NCBI GenBank assembly: GCA_017477205.1
Contig: JAFUXE010000055.1
Coordinates: 1-63,104, forward strand
DNA from: Alloprevotella sp.
GTDB taxonomy: Bacteria > Bacteroidota > Bacteroidia > Bacteroidales > Bacteroidaceae
Length of the DNA stretch: 63,104 nt
Reading direction: 5' to 3'
Shown here: positions 53,518 through 61,184 of the stretch, in pieces
Position numbering within the stretch: the stretch's first letter is position 1
Layout: each line of letters starts with the position of its first letter
Made by a program: the position numbers and the translations under genes
The notes under the pieces: model-generated
The model's database searches: none
What the model was told of the DNA's origin: nothing
What the model saw: the letters and a program-made list of their open reading frames with translations, nothing else

Positions 53518-55068
53518 TCAGATGCGCGAGGCAATGGCTGCGGACGCCTCCTCGCAACAGGGCGAGAAGCTGGGCCAGTCGTTAAAGTCTATGATGACGA
53601 AGGTGCCGTTGCTGCGTACGATGCAGTCGCCGCCATAGACGGTGAAACCGCTGAGGCGCGCAGCTTTGTCGGCCGTTTCCTTTAGCTTCTTGCGGGAGAA
53701 GGCGTAGTCCTTCGGTGCCCCGTTGAGACGCTCAAAGCCGAATTTGCTGAAGTGTTCGCCGCGCGTGGGGTAGCAGAAGTAGAAGAAGTCCGTGCCTTCC
53801 ACGCCGTAGAACTTCACGAGGTCGCCTTCCACGTGCTGGCATACGACGATTTCGTCCAGCCCCCGGCTGCGGAAACCCTCCAAGGCTGCGGGAAGCTCGG
53901 CGGGCGTAGGTACATGGCACACGTCGTCCAGCTCCTGGGCACAGGCGTTGCCGCGTTTCAGCCAGAGCGGGAAGCCGATGGGCGGCATGGCGTCGCCCCT
54001 CTTCAGGGAAATGACGGCCGTCGGCGGTTGCGGGATGCTGTTTTCTGAGAAACACTCCACGAGTCTTGCACGCGTGAAGTGCTGTATGCTGAGTGCAGAG
54101 TTCAGGACATGCGTACCGCGCATTTCGGCACCGGCCAACAGGCGCAGTGCTTCCTGTCCGCGCGCCATGCTGAAGATGTCGGAGTAGCCGCGCAGGTCAC
54201 TGTCGCTCAGCTCGTCCTCGTCAAGGGTGCGAAGGTGCTCTGCGCGGTCGCTCAGGCGGCGGCAGACGGCATCGAAGATGGCCTTGTCGCGCTCTACGCT
54301 GGCGGGCGAGAACCGAGGGCTGCGGCTGATGCCCAGAATCTCCTTGCGCTTCACGTTCTGGAGGTTCAGGAAGTCTTCAGCCTTCAGGATGTCGCCAGCG
54401 TGATCCACGTCAAGAATCTTGGAGAAGGGACGCGCATGGATGCGGAGCCCGTCCTGAATGAGACCGCGCTGGAAGTTGCGCATGCGGCTTTGCCCTTCCG
54501 CCATGCAGCGGCGCAGCGTCTGAAGGGCACGGGGACGCAGGGCGTAGATGCCGCCGCTGATGAAGCGGCAGTCCTCGGGTTCCGTGTCGTAGAAGCCCGT
54601 GATGCGGAGGTCGCTGCCTTCGCCAACGCCCACGTAGAGCGGCTTCTCATCGTCCACGTAGGAGGTGACGGCCATCAGTCCGTCATAATCAGAACGCTCG
54701 AACTCGCCGATGTAATCTTGGAACTCGTCCTCGCGGAAGATGGTGTCAACCGTTGTGAGGCAGAAAGGGCCGTCCTCCAGGTAGGGCGCCAGCTCGCTGA
54801 AGCTGTGCATGGAGCTTGGCGTCGTCTTCACCACGAGGCGTATGAGCCCGGAAAACTCCGTCTCCATCAAGGTGCGCACGTACTCTTCCGTCTCTGGATG
54901 GAGCCTGTTGACAATGACGACAACCTCCTCGGCTCCCGCTTCGCAGAAGATGCGGATGAGACGGTGTATCATCGGCTCCCCGTTCAGGCATACGAGGGGT
55001 TTCGGCCTTGCGACGCCTTCCTGGGCGAGGCGTGAGCCTTCTCCGGCGGCTATGATGGCAAATTTCAT
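53518..55068 (-). CDS. Sugar/polyol-phosphate nucleotidyltransferase fused to ATP-grasp-like domain
   Basis: 516 residues. Residues 1-240 are a GT-A nucleotidyltransferase with IIAAGEGSRLAQE, the RPKPLVCLNGEPM lysine loop and LTTVDTIF, resembling inositol- or choline-phosphate cytidylyltransferases. Residues about 260-516 are a second domain ending CIVRSNGTFVIIDFNDWPSF, with an ATP-grasp-like ligand pattern (FPLWLKRGN, FVIIDFND). It overlaps pdxA by 4 bp and precedes the phosphatidyltransferase. Likely makes the activated head group; the role of the ATP-grasp half is unknown. Confidence 0.8.
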   Translation of the reverse strand: MKFAIIAAGEGSRLAQEGVARPKPLVCLNGEPMIHRLIRIFCEAGAEEVVVIVNRLHPETEEYVRTLMETEFSGLIRLVVKTTPSSMHSFSELAPYLEDGPFCLTTVDTIFREDEFQDYIGEFERSDYDGLMAVTSYVDDEKPLYVGVGEGSDLRITGFYDTEPEDCRFISGGIYALRPRALQTLRRCMAEGQSRMRNFQRGLIQDGLRIHARPFSKILDVDHAGDILKAEDFLNLQNVKRKEILGISRSPRFSPASVERDKAIFDAVCRRLSDRAEHLRTLDEDELSDSDLRGYSDIFSMARGQEALRLLAGAEMRGTHVLNSALSIQHFTRARLVECFSENSIPQPPTAVISLKRGDAMPPIGFPLWLKRGNACAQELDDVCHVPTPAELPAALEGFRSRGLDEIVVCQHVEGDLVKFYGVEGTDFFYFCYPTRGEHFSKFGFERLNGAPKDYAFSRKKLKETADKAARLSGFTVYGGDCIVRSNGTFVIIDFNDWPSFSPCCEEASAAIASRI

Positions 55069-56195
55069 TGCGGCAGCTGTTGTTCCTGGTCGCGGCTGAA
55101 GCGTCGCGGACGCTCGTCCTCGCGGCGTTCCTGATAGAGTTTCGGCAGGGGGTTGGCATGCGCCTCGTCGTCGGCCCTGCGGTTCCGGAAGATGTCGATG
55201 GCGGCATAGATGGCTTCGCGGAATGACGTGATGTCGGCATCGTCGCGTCCGGCAATCTCGTAGGCCGTTCCGTGGTCGGGAGAGGTGCGCACATAGGGAA
55301 GGCCGGCCGTGAAGTTCACGCCGTTACCCATGGAAACTGTTTTGAAGGGTATGAGGCCCTGGTCGTGGTACATGGCCAGGATGCCGTCGAAATGGCGGTG
55401 GTGTCCAGTGCCGAAGAAGCCGTCTGCGGCATAGGGACCGAATACGGCGAGCCCTTCGCCTGCCAGCTTGTCAACGACGGGCATGAGGATTTCCTCCTCC
55501 TCCGTGCCGATGGCTCCGTGGTCACCGTTGTGGGGATTGAGGCTCAGGATGGCGATGCGCGGTGCAGGCAGCAGGAAGTCGCGGCGTAGGCTTTGGAGGA
55601 ACAGGCGCGCCTTGCGTTCCACGCTCTCTGCCGTGATGGCGTCGGCAACCTGCCGGATGCCAAGGTGCGTTGTCACGAGTGCCACGCGCATCTGCTGGCT
55701 TGTCATAATCATCAGGGCTTCGCTGTCTTCGTCGCCGAGGCGTGCTTCGAGAAACTCCGTGTGCCCCACGAAGGGGAAGTCCTCAGCCTTGATGGTGGCC
55801 TTGTTGATGGGGCAGGTGACGAGGACGTCCACATACCCGGCTTTCAGCTCCTTCACGGCGCGTTCCAAAGCCAGGCGTGCTGCCTTTCCAGCCTCGGGCG
55901 TGGACATGCCGAGGTCCACCTTCACTTCCTCATCGTAGCAGCTCACGAGGTTCAGCGCACCATCTTGTGCAGCTGCGCCGTCTTGTACCAATGCGAAGTT
56001 CGTCTGCGAGTTGATGGCCTTGCGATGGTACGTTGCCGTCTTCGGCGAACCATACACCACGGGCGTGCAGATCTCCAGCATCTCTGCGTCTGCAAATGTT
56101 TTCAGAATGAGTTCGTATCCTACGCCGTTCGTGTCGCCCTGCGTGATGGCCACGCGCACGCGGCGTTTTTCGTTTATGTTCTTTTCTTTATCCAT
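55065..56195 (-). CDS. pdxA: 4-hydroxythreonine-4-phosphate dehydrogenase
   Basis: Oxidises 4-phospho-hydroxy-threonine for pyridoxal phosphate synthesis. 376 residues with ITQGDTNGVGYELILK, the metal histidines in FVGHTEFL, HNGDHGAIGTEE and MYHDQGLIPFK, and a TSPDHGTAYEIAG end motif. The frame is open 17 codons further upstream through an AGTAATCGG repeat that would encode TPITPIT, so MDKEKN at 56195 is chosen. The charged C-terminal tail (ERREDERPRRFSRDQEQQ) is longer than usual. Confidence 0.94.
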   Translation of the reverse strand: MDKEKNINEKRRVRVAITQGDTNGVGYELILKTFADAEMLEICTPVVYGSPKTATYHRKAINSQTNFALVQDGAAAQDGALNLVSCYDEEVKVDLGMSTPEAGKAARLALERAVKELKAGYVDVLVTCPINKATIKAEDFPFVGHTEFLEARLGDEDSEALMIMTSQQMRVALVTTHLGIRQVADAITAESVERKARLFLQSLRRDFLLPAPRIAILSLNPHNGDHGAIGTEEEEILMPVVDKLAGEGLAVFGPYAADGFFGTGHHRHFDGILAMYHDQGLIPFKTVSMGNGVNFTAGLPYVRTSPDHGTAYEIAGRDDADITSFREAIYAAIDIFRNRRADDEAHANPLPKLYQERREDERPRRFSRDQEQQLPQ

Positions 56196-56209
56196 AGTTT
56201 TTGATTTCA

Positions 56210-56230
56210 GAGTAATCGGAGTAATCGGAG
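56210..56230. repeat. Short direct repeat between rlmN and pdxA
   Basis: GAGTAATCG twice in tandem, then GAG. It fills part of the 47-bp gap between rlmN and pdxA and creates a spurious in-frame extension of pdxA. Confidence 0.7.
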
Positions 56231-56242
56231 TTTTCAGAATTG

Positions 56243-57337
56243 TCATTTCTGTTCAGCGGCTTTGGAAGCCTCCCCCGGAGGGGGGAGGTTGGAGGGGGCC
56301 GTATTCAGCAGCCCGCAGGCGGCCCAGATGTCTTCGCCTCGCGAAGCGCGGATGGTGGCCGTGATGCCGCGTCGGTTCAGTTCGTCGCGGAAGCGCTCAA
56401 TGGTGGCATCGCTGCTGCCGTCGAAAGGGGCATCGGGGATGCGATGGAAGCGGATGAGGTTCACGCGGCATTCCAGGCCCCGCAGCAGGCGTGCGAGGGC
56501 TTTTGCGTGTACCTCCGTGTCGTTCACGCCCGCCAGCATCGTGTATTCAAAGGTCAGGCGGCGCTGCCCCGACCAGTCGTATTCGCGCAACAGGGCGAGC
56601 GTGTCGTTCAGCGGGAAGGCGCGTTCTGCGGGCATGAGTGCCAGGCGGCCTTCGTGCGAGGGATGGTGGAGGCTGACGGCCAGGTGGGCGCGGCTTTCAT
56701 TCAGGAAGTGGCGCAGTGCGCCGTGCGTGCCTATGCCTACGGTGCTCACCGTGATGCGGCGCGGACTCCATGCCCATCCCCACGGCTCTGTCAGCACCTC
56801 GATGGCCGCCATGACGGCTTCCAGGTTGTCCATCGGCTCGCCCTGTCCCATGAACACGACGTTCGTCAGGCGGTCGCGCTCGGGCAGGGAGATTATCTGG
56901 TTCACGATGTCCGCCGCGGTCAGCTGTCCCTGGAATCCCTGCCGCCCCGTCATGCAGAAGCGGCAGCCCATCTTGCAGCCCACCTGGCAGGAGACGCATA
57001 CCGTTCCGCGTTCGCCGTCGGGGATGAAGACGGTTTCCACGCGATGGCCGGAGAGGGTGGGGAAGAGGTACTTCGCCGTTCCGTCCGCGCTGCGCTTCAC
57101 GTCCAGGGGCTCGCTGCGGCCTATGCGGCAATGTTCCGCCAGGATGCTGCGCGCCGCAAGGCTCAGGTTCGTCATCTCCTCAAAGCGGCTTGCCGCACGG
57201 CCGTAGAGCCATTGCGCTATCTGCTTTCCCGCAAAGCGCGGAAGTCCCAGTGAAAGCGCCACGTCGCGGAGCTGCTCTTCGCTCATGCCGAGGAGCGTGC
57301 GGGGCGTCTCTATGCTTGTGCTGTTGTCTTGACTCAT
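56243..57337 (-). CDS. rlmN: 23S rRNA/tRNA A2503/A37 C2-methyltransferase
   Basis: Radical-SAM methyltransferase, 364 residues, with the cluster motif CKMGCRFC, the GQGEPMDN SAM segment and the NLIRFHRIP block before the second catalytic Cys region. The C-terminal tail APSNLPPPGEASKAAEQK and the stop come from a palindromic DNA element (56267-56300) also found twice in valS, so the natural end of the protein appears altered. The ATG at 57337 (MSQDNSTS) is chosen; 101 further codons upstream cover a promoter-bearing gap. Confidence 0.94.
   Translation of the reverse strand: MSQDNSTSIETPRTLLGMSEEQLRDVALSLGLPRFAGKQIAQWLYGRAASRFEEMTNLSLAARSILAEHCRIGRSEPLDVKRSADGTAKYLFPTLSGHRVETVFIPDGERGTVCVSCQVGCKMGCRFCMTGRQGFQGQLTAADIVNQIISLPERDRLTNVVFMGQGEPMDNLEAVMAAIEVLTEPWGWAWSPRRITVSTVGIGTHGALRHFLNESRAHLAVSLHHPSHEGRLALMPAERAFPLNDTLALLREYDWSGQRRLTFEYTMLAGVNDTEVHAKALARLLRGLECRVNLIRFHRIPDAPFDGSSDATIERFRDELNRRGITATIRASRGEDIWAACGLLNTAPSNLPPPGEASKAAEQK
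56267..56300. repeat. Palindromic element copy 3 at rlmN 3' end
   Basis: CTCCCCCGGAGGGGGGAGG followed by TTGGAGGGGGCC, differing from the copy at 2964-2997 at only a few positions. Read on the minus strand in the same frame as valS copy 1, giving APSNLPPPGEAS. Confidence 0.88.
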
Positions 57338-57683
57338 TTTGTTGTTCTCTGCGCCCGCGTAGCGCGCGCACGCATATTTTGCGACAAAAGTAATACTTTC
57401 TGGAAAAACGCCGACGGTATCGCCCGTTTTATTTCGCTTTTCCTCCCTGCTTTTGCGTTTTCCTTCCTGCTTTCGCGCCTCGGCACGCCTTCCTCCGTCA
57501 TTTTTTTTGTGCGAAAATTCTTGGCACTTCCGCAACAAGGCATTACTTTTGCCGCCGAAAACGAGACGCAACAATTCCAGAAATCCGCAGGCGACTGCGG
57601 GGACAAGGGGATTGTTGTGCTTTTTTATGCCGACAGACACCCTTGTAGCACGTGTTCTTTAATTTATTGTTACAAAGTGTCTT
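57338..57683. other. Gene-free gap with divergent promoters
   Basis: Holds a minus-strand TACTTTTG (57385-57392) for rlmN and a plus-strand TTG (57521) and TACTTTTG (57544-57551), 20 bp apart, for the next gene. The plus transcript would have a leader of about 125 nt whose end contains complementary blocks AGACAC (57635) and GTGTCT (57676), just before the start codon. No small ORF recognised. Confidence 0.6.
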
Positions 57684-58094
57684 ATGAGAAAAAGATTTTT
57701 AGGGAGGCGTGTGGCGGCCTGCTCGCCGCAGGACGGGCTTTCGGGGCTCGACTTGAAGTTGTTCCTCCGTCATCTTGACGATGCTGAGCGGGAACTGTCC
57801 CAATGCAGGAATGAACTTGACCGTTTTGCCCTGCTGGAGCGCACGGGTGACTACTGCTGCCAGCTGGGACACGTCGTGAAAGCGCAGCAATACTGGTGGC
57901 GCGCCATGAACGTCCTGCTGGATGCCGACGAGAAGATGCTGTCCTTCGGCTATCGTGAGAGGGCGCAGGCGTTGGCGCACAAGGCCGACCAGCTGTGGCG
58001 CAGGAGTTTCCCCCGCGTGGCGCGCCTGCATACTTTCGCTTCCGAGGTTCGCATGGCCTATCAGGACATCCGCTGCCTGCGGCTTGGAGAATGA
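57684..58094 (+). CDS. Small helical protein of unknown function
   Basis: 136 residues, basic, no signal peptide, almost entirely helical (e.g. LDLKLFLRHLDDAERELSQC and AQQYWWRAMNVLLDADEKML), possibly a TPR-like pair of hairpins. It has its own promoter at 57521-57551, is flanked by divergent rlmN and ended by a strong terminator, so it is expressed as a single gene. I recognise no family. Confidence 0.7.
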   Translation: MRKRFLGRRVAACSPQDGLSGLDLKLFLRHLDDAERELSQCRNELDRFALLERTGDYCCQLGHVVKAQQYWWRAMNVLLDADEKMLSFGYRERAQALAHKADQLWRRSFPRVARLHTFASEVRMAYQDIRCLRLGE

Positions 58095-58124
58095 GCCTGG
58101 CGCCCGGAGCGCCTGAACGTAGCA

Positions 58125-58172
58125 AGCCCCGCCTGCGCGCCTTTTGTCGGCGTGTGCAGGCGGGGCTTTTTC
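58125..58172 (+). terminator. Strong intrinsic terminator
   Basis: AAGCCCCGCCTGC pairs perfectly with GCAGGCGGGGCTT, followed by TTTTT. It ends the small helical gene and also faces the trpB2 stop. Confidence 0.92.
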
Positions 58173-58217
58173 GTAAAAGAAAGGGGTGCGAAACGTTGTC
58201 AAGCGATTGGGGTTCTC

Positions 58218-59582
58218 TCAGGCCACAACCTGCGTGTCCTGCAAATTGCGTCGTATCTCCTCGTCGCTGACGGCATAGTTCTGCAGGTCGCCGTTGAGGT
58301 AGGCGTCGTAGGCCGTCATGTCGATGAGGCCGTGTCCGCTGAGGTTGAAGAGGATGACCTTCTCCTCTCCCGTCTCCTTGCAGCGCAAGGCCTCGCGCAG
58401 GGTGGCGGCGATGGCGTGGCTGGACTCCGGGGCGGGGATGATGCCCTCCGTGCGGGCGAAGAGCATGGCCGCGTCAAAGGCCTCCAGCTGAGGAATGTCC
58501 ACGCCGCGCATCAGGCCGTCCTTCAGCAGTTGCGACACGATGACGCCCGCGCCGTGGTAGCGCAGTCCGCCGGCATGGATGTTGGCGGGATGGAAGTTGT
58601 GGCCAAGCGTGAACATGGGCAGCAGCGGCGTGTAGCCACTCTCGTCGCCGAAGTCGTAGCGGAACTCGCCGCGCGTCAGCTTCGGGCAGCTGTCCGGTTC
58701 GGCAGCGATGAACTCCGTCCGTAGTCCGTCGCGGAAGTTGTGGCGCATGAAGGGGAAGGCTATGCCGCCGAAGTTACTGCCGCCGCCGAAGCAGGCGATG
58801 ACCGTGTCGGGGTATTCTCCCGCCATCTGCATCTGTTTCTCCGCCTCCAGGCCGATGATGGTCTGGTGCAAGGTCACGTGGCTCAGCACGGAGCCCAGGG
58901 AATACTTGCACTTGGGCGTCGTCGTGGCCAGCTCGATGGCCTCGGAAATGGCGGAGCCCAGCGAACCCGTGTAGGCGGGATTCTTCGTGATGAGGTCCTT
59001 GCCGGCACGCGTGGACATGGAGGGCGAACCTTCCACCGTGGCGCCGAACGTGCGCATAATCATGGAGCGGTAGGGCTTCTGCTTCATGGAAATCTTCACC
59101 TGATAGACGGCGGCTTCAAGCCCGAACACGCGGGCAGCGTAGGCGAGTGCCGCACCCCACTGGCCGGCTCCCGTCTCCGTGGTCACGTTTGTCATGCCTT
59201 CCTGCTTGAGGTAGTAGCATTGCGCCAGCGCGCTGTTCACCTTGTGGGAGCCCAGCGGGTTGACGCTTTCGTTCTTGAAATAGATGTGTGCGGGCGTGCC
59301 GAGCGCATCTTCCAGGTCGTAGGCGCGGACAAGCGGTGTGCTGCGGTAGCTGCGATACTTATCCAGCACGGCTTCGGGGATGTCGATGAAGGCGTCCGTC
59401 TGGTTGAGCTCCTGGCGGGCGCACTCCTCGGCAAAGATGGGGAAGAGGTCCTCGGCGGACAGGGGCGCCTTGGTGCCGGGATGAAGCGGTGGCAGCGGCT
59501 TGTTGGGCATTTCGGCCTGGATGTTGTACCATTGGCGGGGTAGTTCTGCCTCGGAGAGGAGGAATCGTTTCTGCTTTTTCAT
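58218..59582 (-). CDS. trpB: Tryptophan synthase beta-like enzyme, TrpB2 type
   Basis: PLP enzyme converting indole and serine to tryptophan. The 454-residue length and N-terminal extension (MKKQKRFLLSEAELPRQWYN) mark the TrpB2 subgroup, which does not need TrpA. PLP lysine is Lys114 in NPLGSHKVNSA; the phosphate loop is FGGGSNFGG. TAFIDIP, TETGAGQWG and EGIIPAPESSHA are present. It stands alone without other trp genes and is preceded by a leader with a terminator-like hairpin, so its expression may be attenuated. Confidence 0.94.
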   Translation of the reverse strand: MKKQKRFLLSEAELPRQWYNIQAEMPNKPLPPLHPGTKAPLSAEDLFPIFAEECARQELNQTDAFIDIPEAVLDKYRSYRSTPLVRAYDLEDALGTPAHIYFKNESVNPLGSHKVNSALAQCYYLKQEGMTNVTTETGAGQWGAALAYAARVFGLEAAVYQVKISMKQKPYRSMIMRTFGATVEGSPSMSTRAGKDLITKNPAYTGSLGSAISEAIELATTTPKCKYSLGSVLSHVTLHQTIIGLEAEKQMQMAGEYPDTVIACFGGGSNFGGIAFPFMRHNFRDGLRTEFIAAEPDSCPKLTRGEFRYDFGDESGYTPLLPMFTLGHNFHPANIHAGGLRYHGAGVIVSQLLKDGLMRGVDIPQLEAFDAAMLFARTEGIIPAPESSHAIAATLREALRCKETGEEKVILFNLSGHGLIDMTAYDAYLNGDLQNYAVSDEEIRRNLQDTQVVA

Positions 59583-59632
59583 AATGCAAAATGGATTAAG
59601 TAAGTTTTGTGAGGATTTTGTGAGGTGTGGAC

Positions 59633-59672
59633 AAAAAGGAAAGAGGCCTGTCGCATAGCGGCAAGCCTCTTG
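59633..59672 (-). terminator. Attenuator-like hairpin in trpB2 leader
   Basis: On the minus strand AAGAGGC pairs with GCCTCTT over an inner loop with further partial pairing, then TCCTTTTTG. It lies about 50 bp upstream of the trpB2 start codon and downstream of its promoter, so it can stop or gate transcription into trpB2, or end a separate small RNA. Confidence 0.65.
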
Positions 59673-59743
59673 TACTTATACTGTGAACTTTCAGCATACA
59701 CGGGAACTGCGCTTACGACTGCCGGAGTAGTAAGCTACGCCAC

Positions 59744-59751
59744 CAAAAGTA
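59744..59751 (-). promoter_or_regulatory. Candidate trpB2 (or small RNA) -7 box
   Basis: TACTTTTG on the minus strand, giving a leader of about 155 nt. No clear -33 TTTG. The adjacent stretch 59753-59905 shows no gene or structure that I can identify. Confidence 0.5.
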
Positions 59752-59905
59752 TGCGTTGCGGTTCGTAGTCATGCGTCTTTTTCCCTTTTGTCCGCTGCAA
59801 ATGTATGCACAAAGTTCAAAACGTGCAAATAATCCGCGCTGTTTGTTTGTGTGCAAGGCTGTTCCCGCGCTTTTTGAAACCTTTCTGGGCCGGGGATGTG
59901 GATAC

Positions 59906-59942
59906 AAAAGAGGGACGCATCCCAACGATGCGTCCCTCTTTT
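59906..59942 (-). terminator. icd terminator
   Basis: A perfect 16-bp inverted repeat AAAAGAGGGACGCATC with loop CCAAC, 27 bp beyond the icd stop, with T residues in its closing arm. Confidence 0.92.
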
Positions 59943-59969
59943 GACTATTATGTATAATAATGTGCGCGC

Positions 59970-61178
59970 TTACGCCAGGCGCTTTTCGAGGCGTTCGCGG
60001 ATGGCGGCGATGAAGCCTGCGGAGTTCACGGGCTGCGGCGTGATGCCTTCCATGAGGCCTGCGAGGTCCTTCGTGCAGATGCCCTCGGCCAGGGTGTCGA
60101 AGCAGGCTGCTTCCAGGGCGTCGGCATAGCGCACGAGTCCGGGCAGGCTGTCCATCTCGCCGCGCTTGCGCAGGGCGCCGCTCCAGGCGAAGATGGTGGC
60201 CATGGGGTTCGTGCTGGTGTCCTCGCCCTTGAGGTACTTGTAGTAGTGGCGCGTCACGGTGCCGTGGGCGGCTTCGTACTCGTACTTGCCGTCGGGGCTC
60301 ACGAGGACGGAGGTCATCATGGCCAGGGAGCCGAAGGCCGTACTCACCATGTCGCTCATCACGTCGCCGTCGTAGTTCTTGCAGGCCCAGATGTAGCCGC
60401 CTCGGGAGCGGATGACGCGTGCCACGGCATCGTCGATGAGCGTGTAGAAGTAGGTCAGGCCGAGGCGCTCGAAGTCGGCCTTGTAGTGCTCGAATACCTC
60501 CTCGAAGATGACGCGGAACTGCGCGTCGTACTTCTTGGAGATGGTGTCCTTCGTGGAGAACCAGAGGTCCTGCTTCGTGTCAATGGCGAACTTGAAGCAG
60601 CTGTGGGCGAAGGAGCGTATGGACTTGTCCGTGTTGTGCATGCCCTGCAGCACGCCCTCGCCCTTGAACTCGTGGACGATGACTTCCTCCTGCTGTCCGT
60701 CCCGTCCCTCGAACACGAGCTTTGCGGTGCCTTCCCCGGGCACGCGGATTTCCACGCTCTTATAGACGTCGCCGTAGGCGTGGCGGGCGATGGTGATGGG
60801 CTTCTCCCAGTTCTTCACCACGGGATGGATGGTAGGAATCGTGATGGGCGTGCGGAACACGGTGCCGTCCAGGCGCGAGCGGATGGTGCCGTTCGGCGAC
60901 TTCCACATCTCGTGTAGGTTGTACTCCGTCATGCGTGCGGCGTTCGGCGTGATGGTGGCGCACTTCACGGCCACGCCCAGGCGCTTCGTAGCCTCTGCGG
61001 CGTCGATGGTAATCTGGTCGCGCGTCTCGTCGCGCTTCACGAGCCCCAGGTCGAAGTATTCGGTCTTGAGGTCCACGAACGGGAGGATGAGTTCGTCCTT
61101 GATCATCTTCCACAGGATGCGGGTCATTTCATCGCCGTCCATTTCGACGAGCGGGGTGGTCATTTTGATCTTTTCCAT
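59970..61178 (-). CDS. icd: NADP-dependent isocitrate dehydrogenase
   Basis: Oxidative decarboxylation of isocitrate to 2-oxoglutarate. 402 residues of the eukaryote-like homodimeric subfamily, recognised by PLVEMDGDEMTRILWK, TPNAARMTEYNLHEMWKSPNGTIR, KNYDGDVMSDMV and EAAHGTVTRHYYKYLKGE. It starts 6 bp after the aconitase-family stop, so the two consecutive TCA-cycle steps form an operon. Confidence 0.96.
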   Translation of the reverse strand: MEKIKMTTPLVEMDGDEMTRILWKMIKDELILPFVDLKTEYFDLGLVKRDETRDQITIDAAEATKRLGVAVKCATITPNAARMTEYNLHEMWKSPNGTIRSRLDGTVFRTPITIPTIHPVVKNWEKPITIARHAYGDVYKSVEIRVPGEGTAKLVFEGRDGQQEEVIVHEFKGEGVLQGMHNTDKSIRSFAHSCFKFAIDTKQDLWFSTKDTISKKYDAQFRVIFEEVFEHYKADFERLGLTYFYTLIDDAVARVIRSRGGYIWACKNYDGDVMSDMVSTAFGSLAMMTSVLVSPDGKYEYEAAHGTVTRHYYKYLKGEDTSTNPMATIFAWSGALRKRGEMDSLPGLVRYADALEAACFDTLAEGICTKDLAGLMEGITPQPVNSAGFIAAIRERLEKRLA

Positions 61179-61184
61179 GATGCT

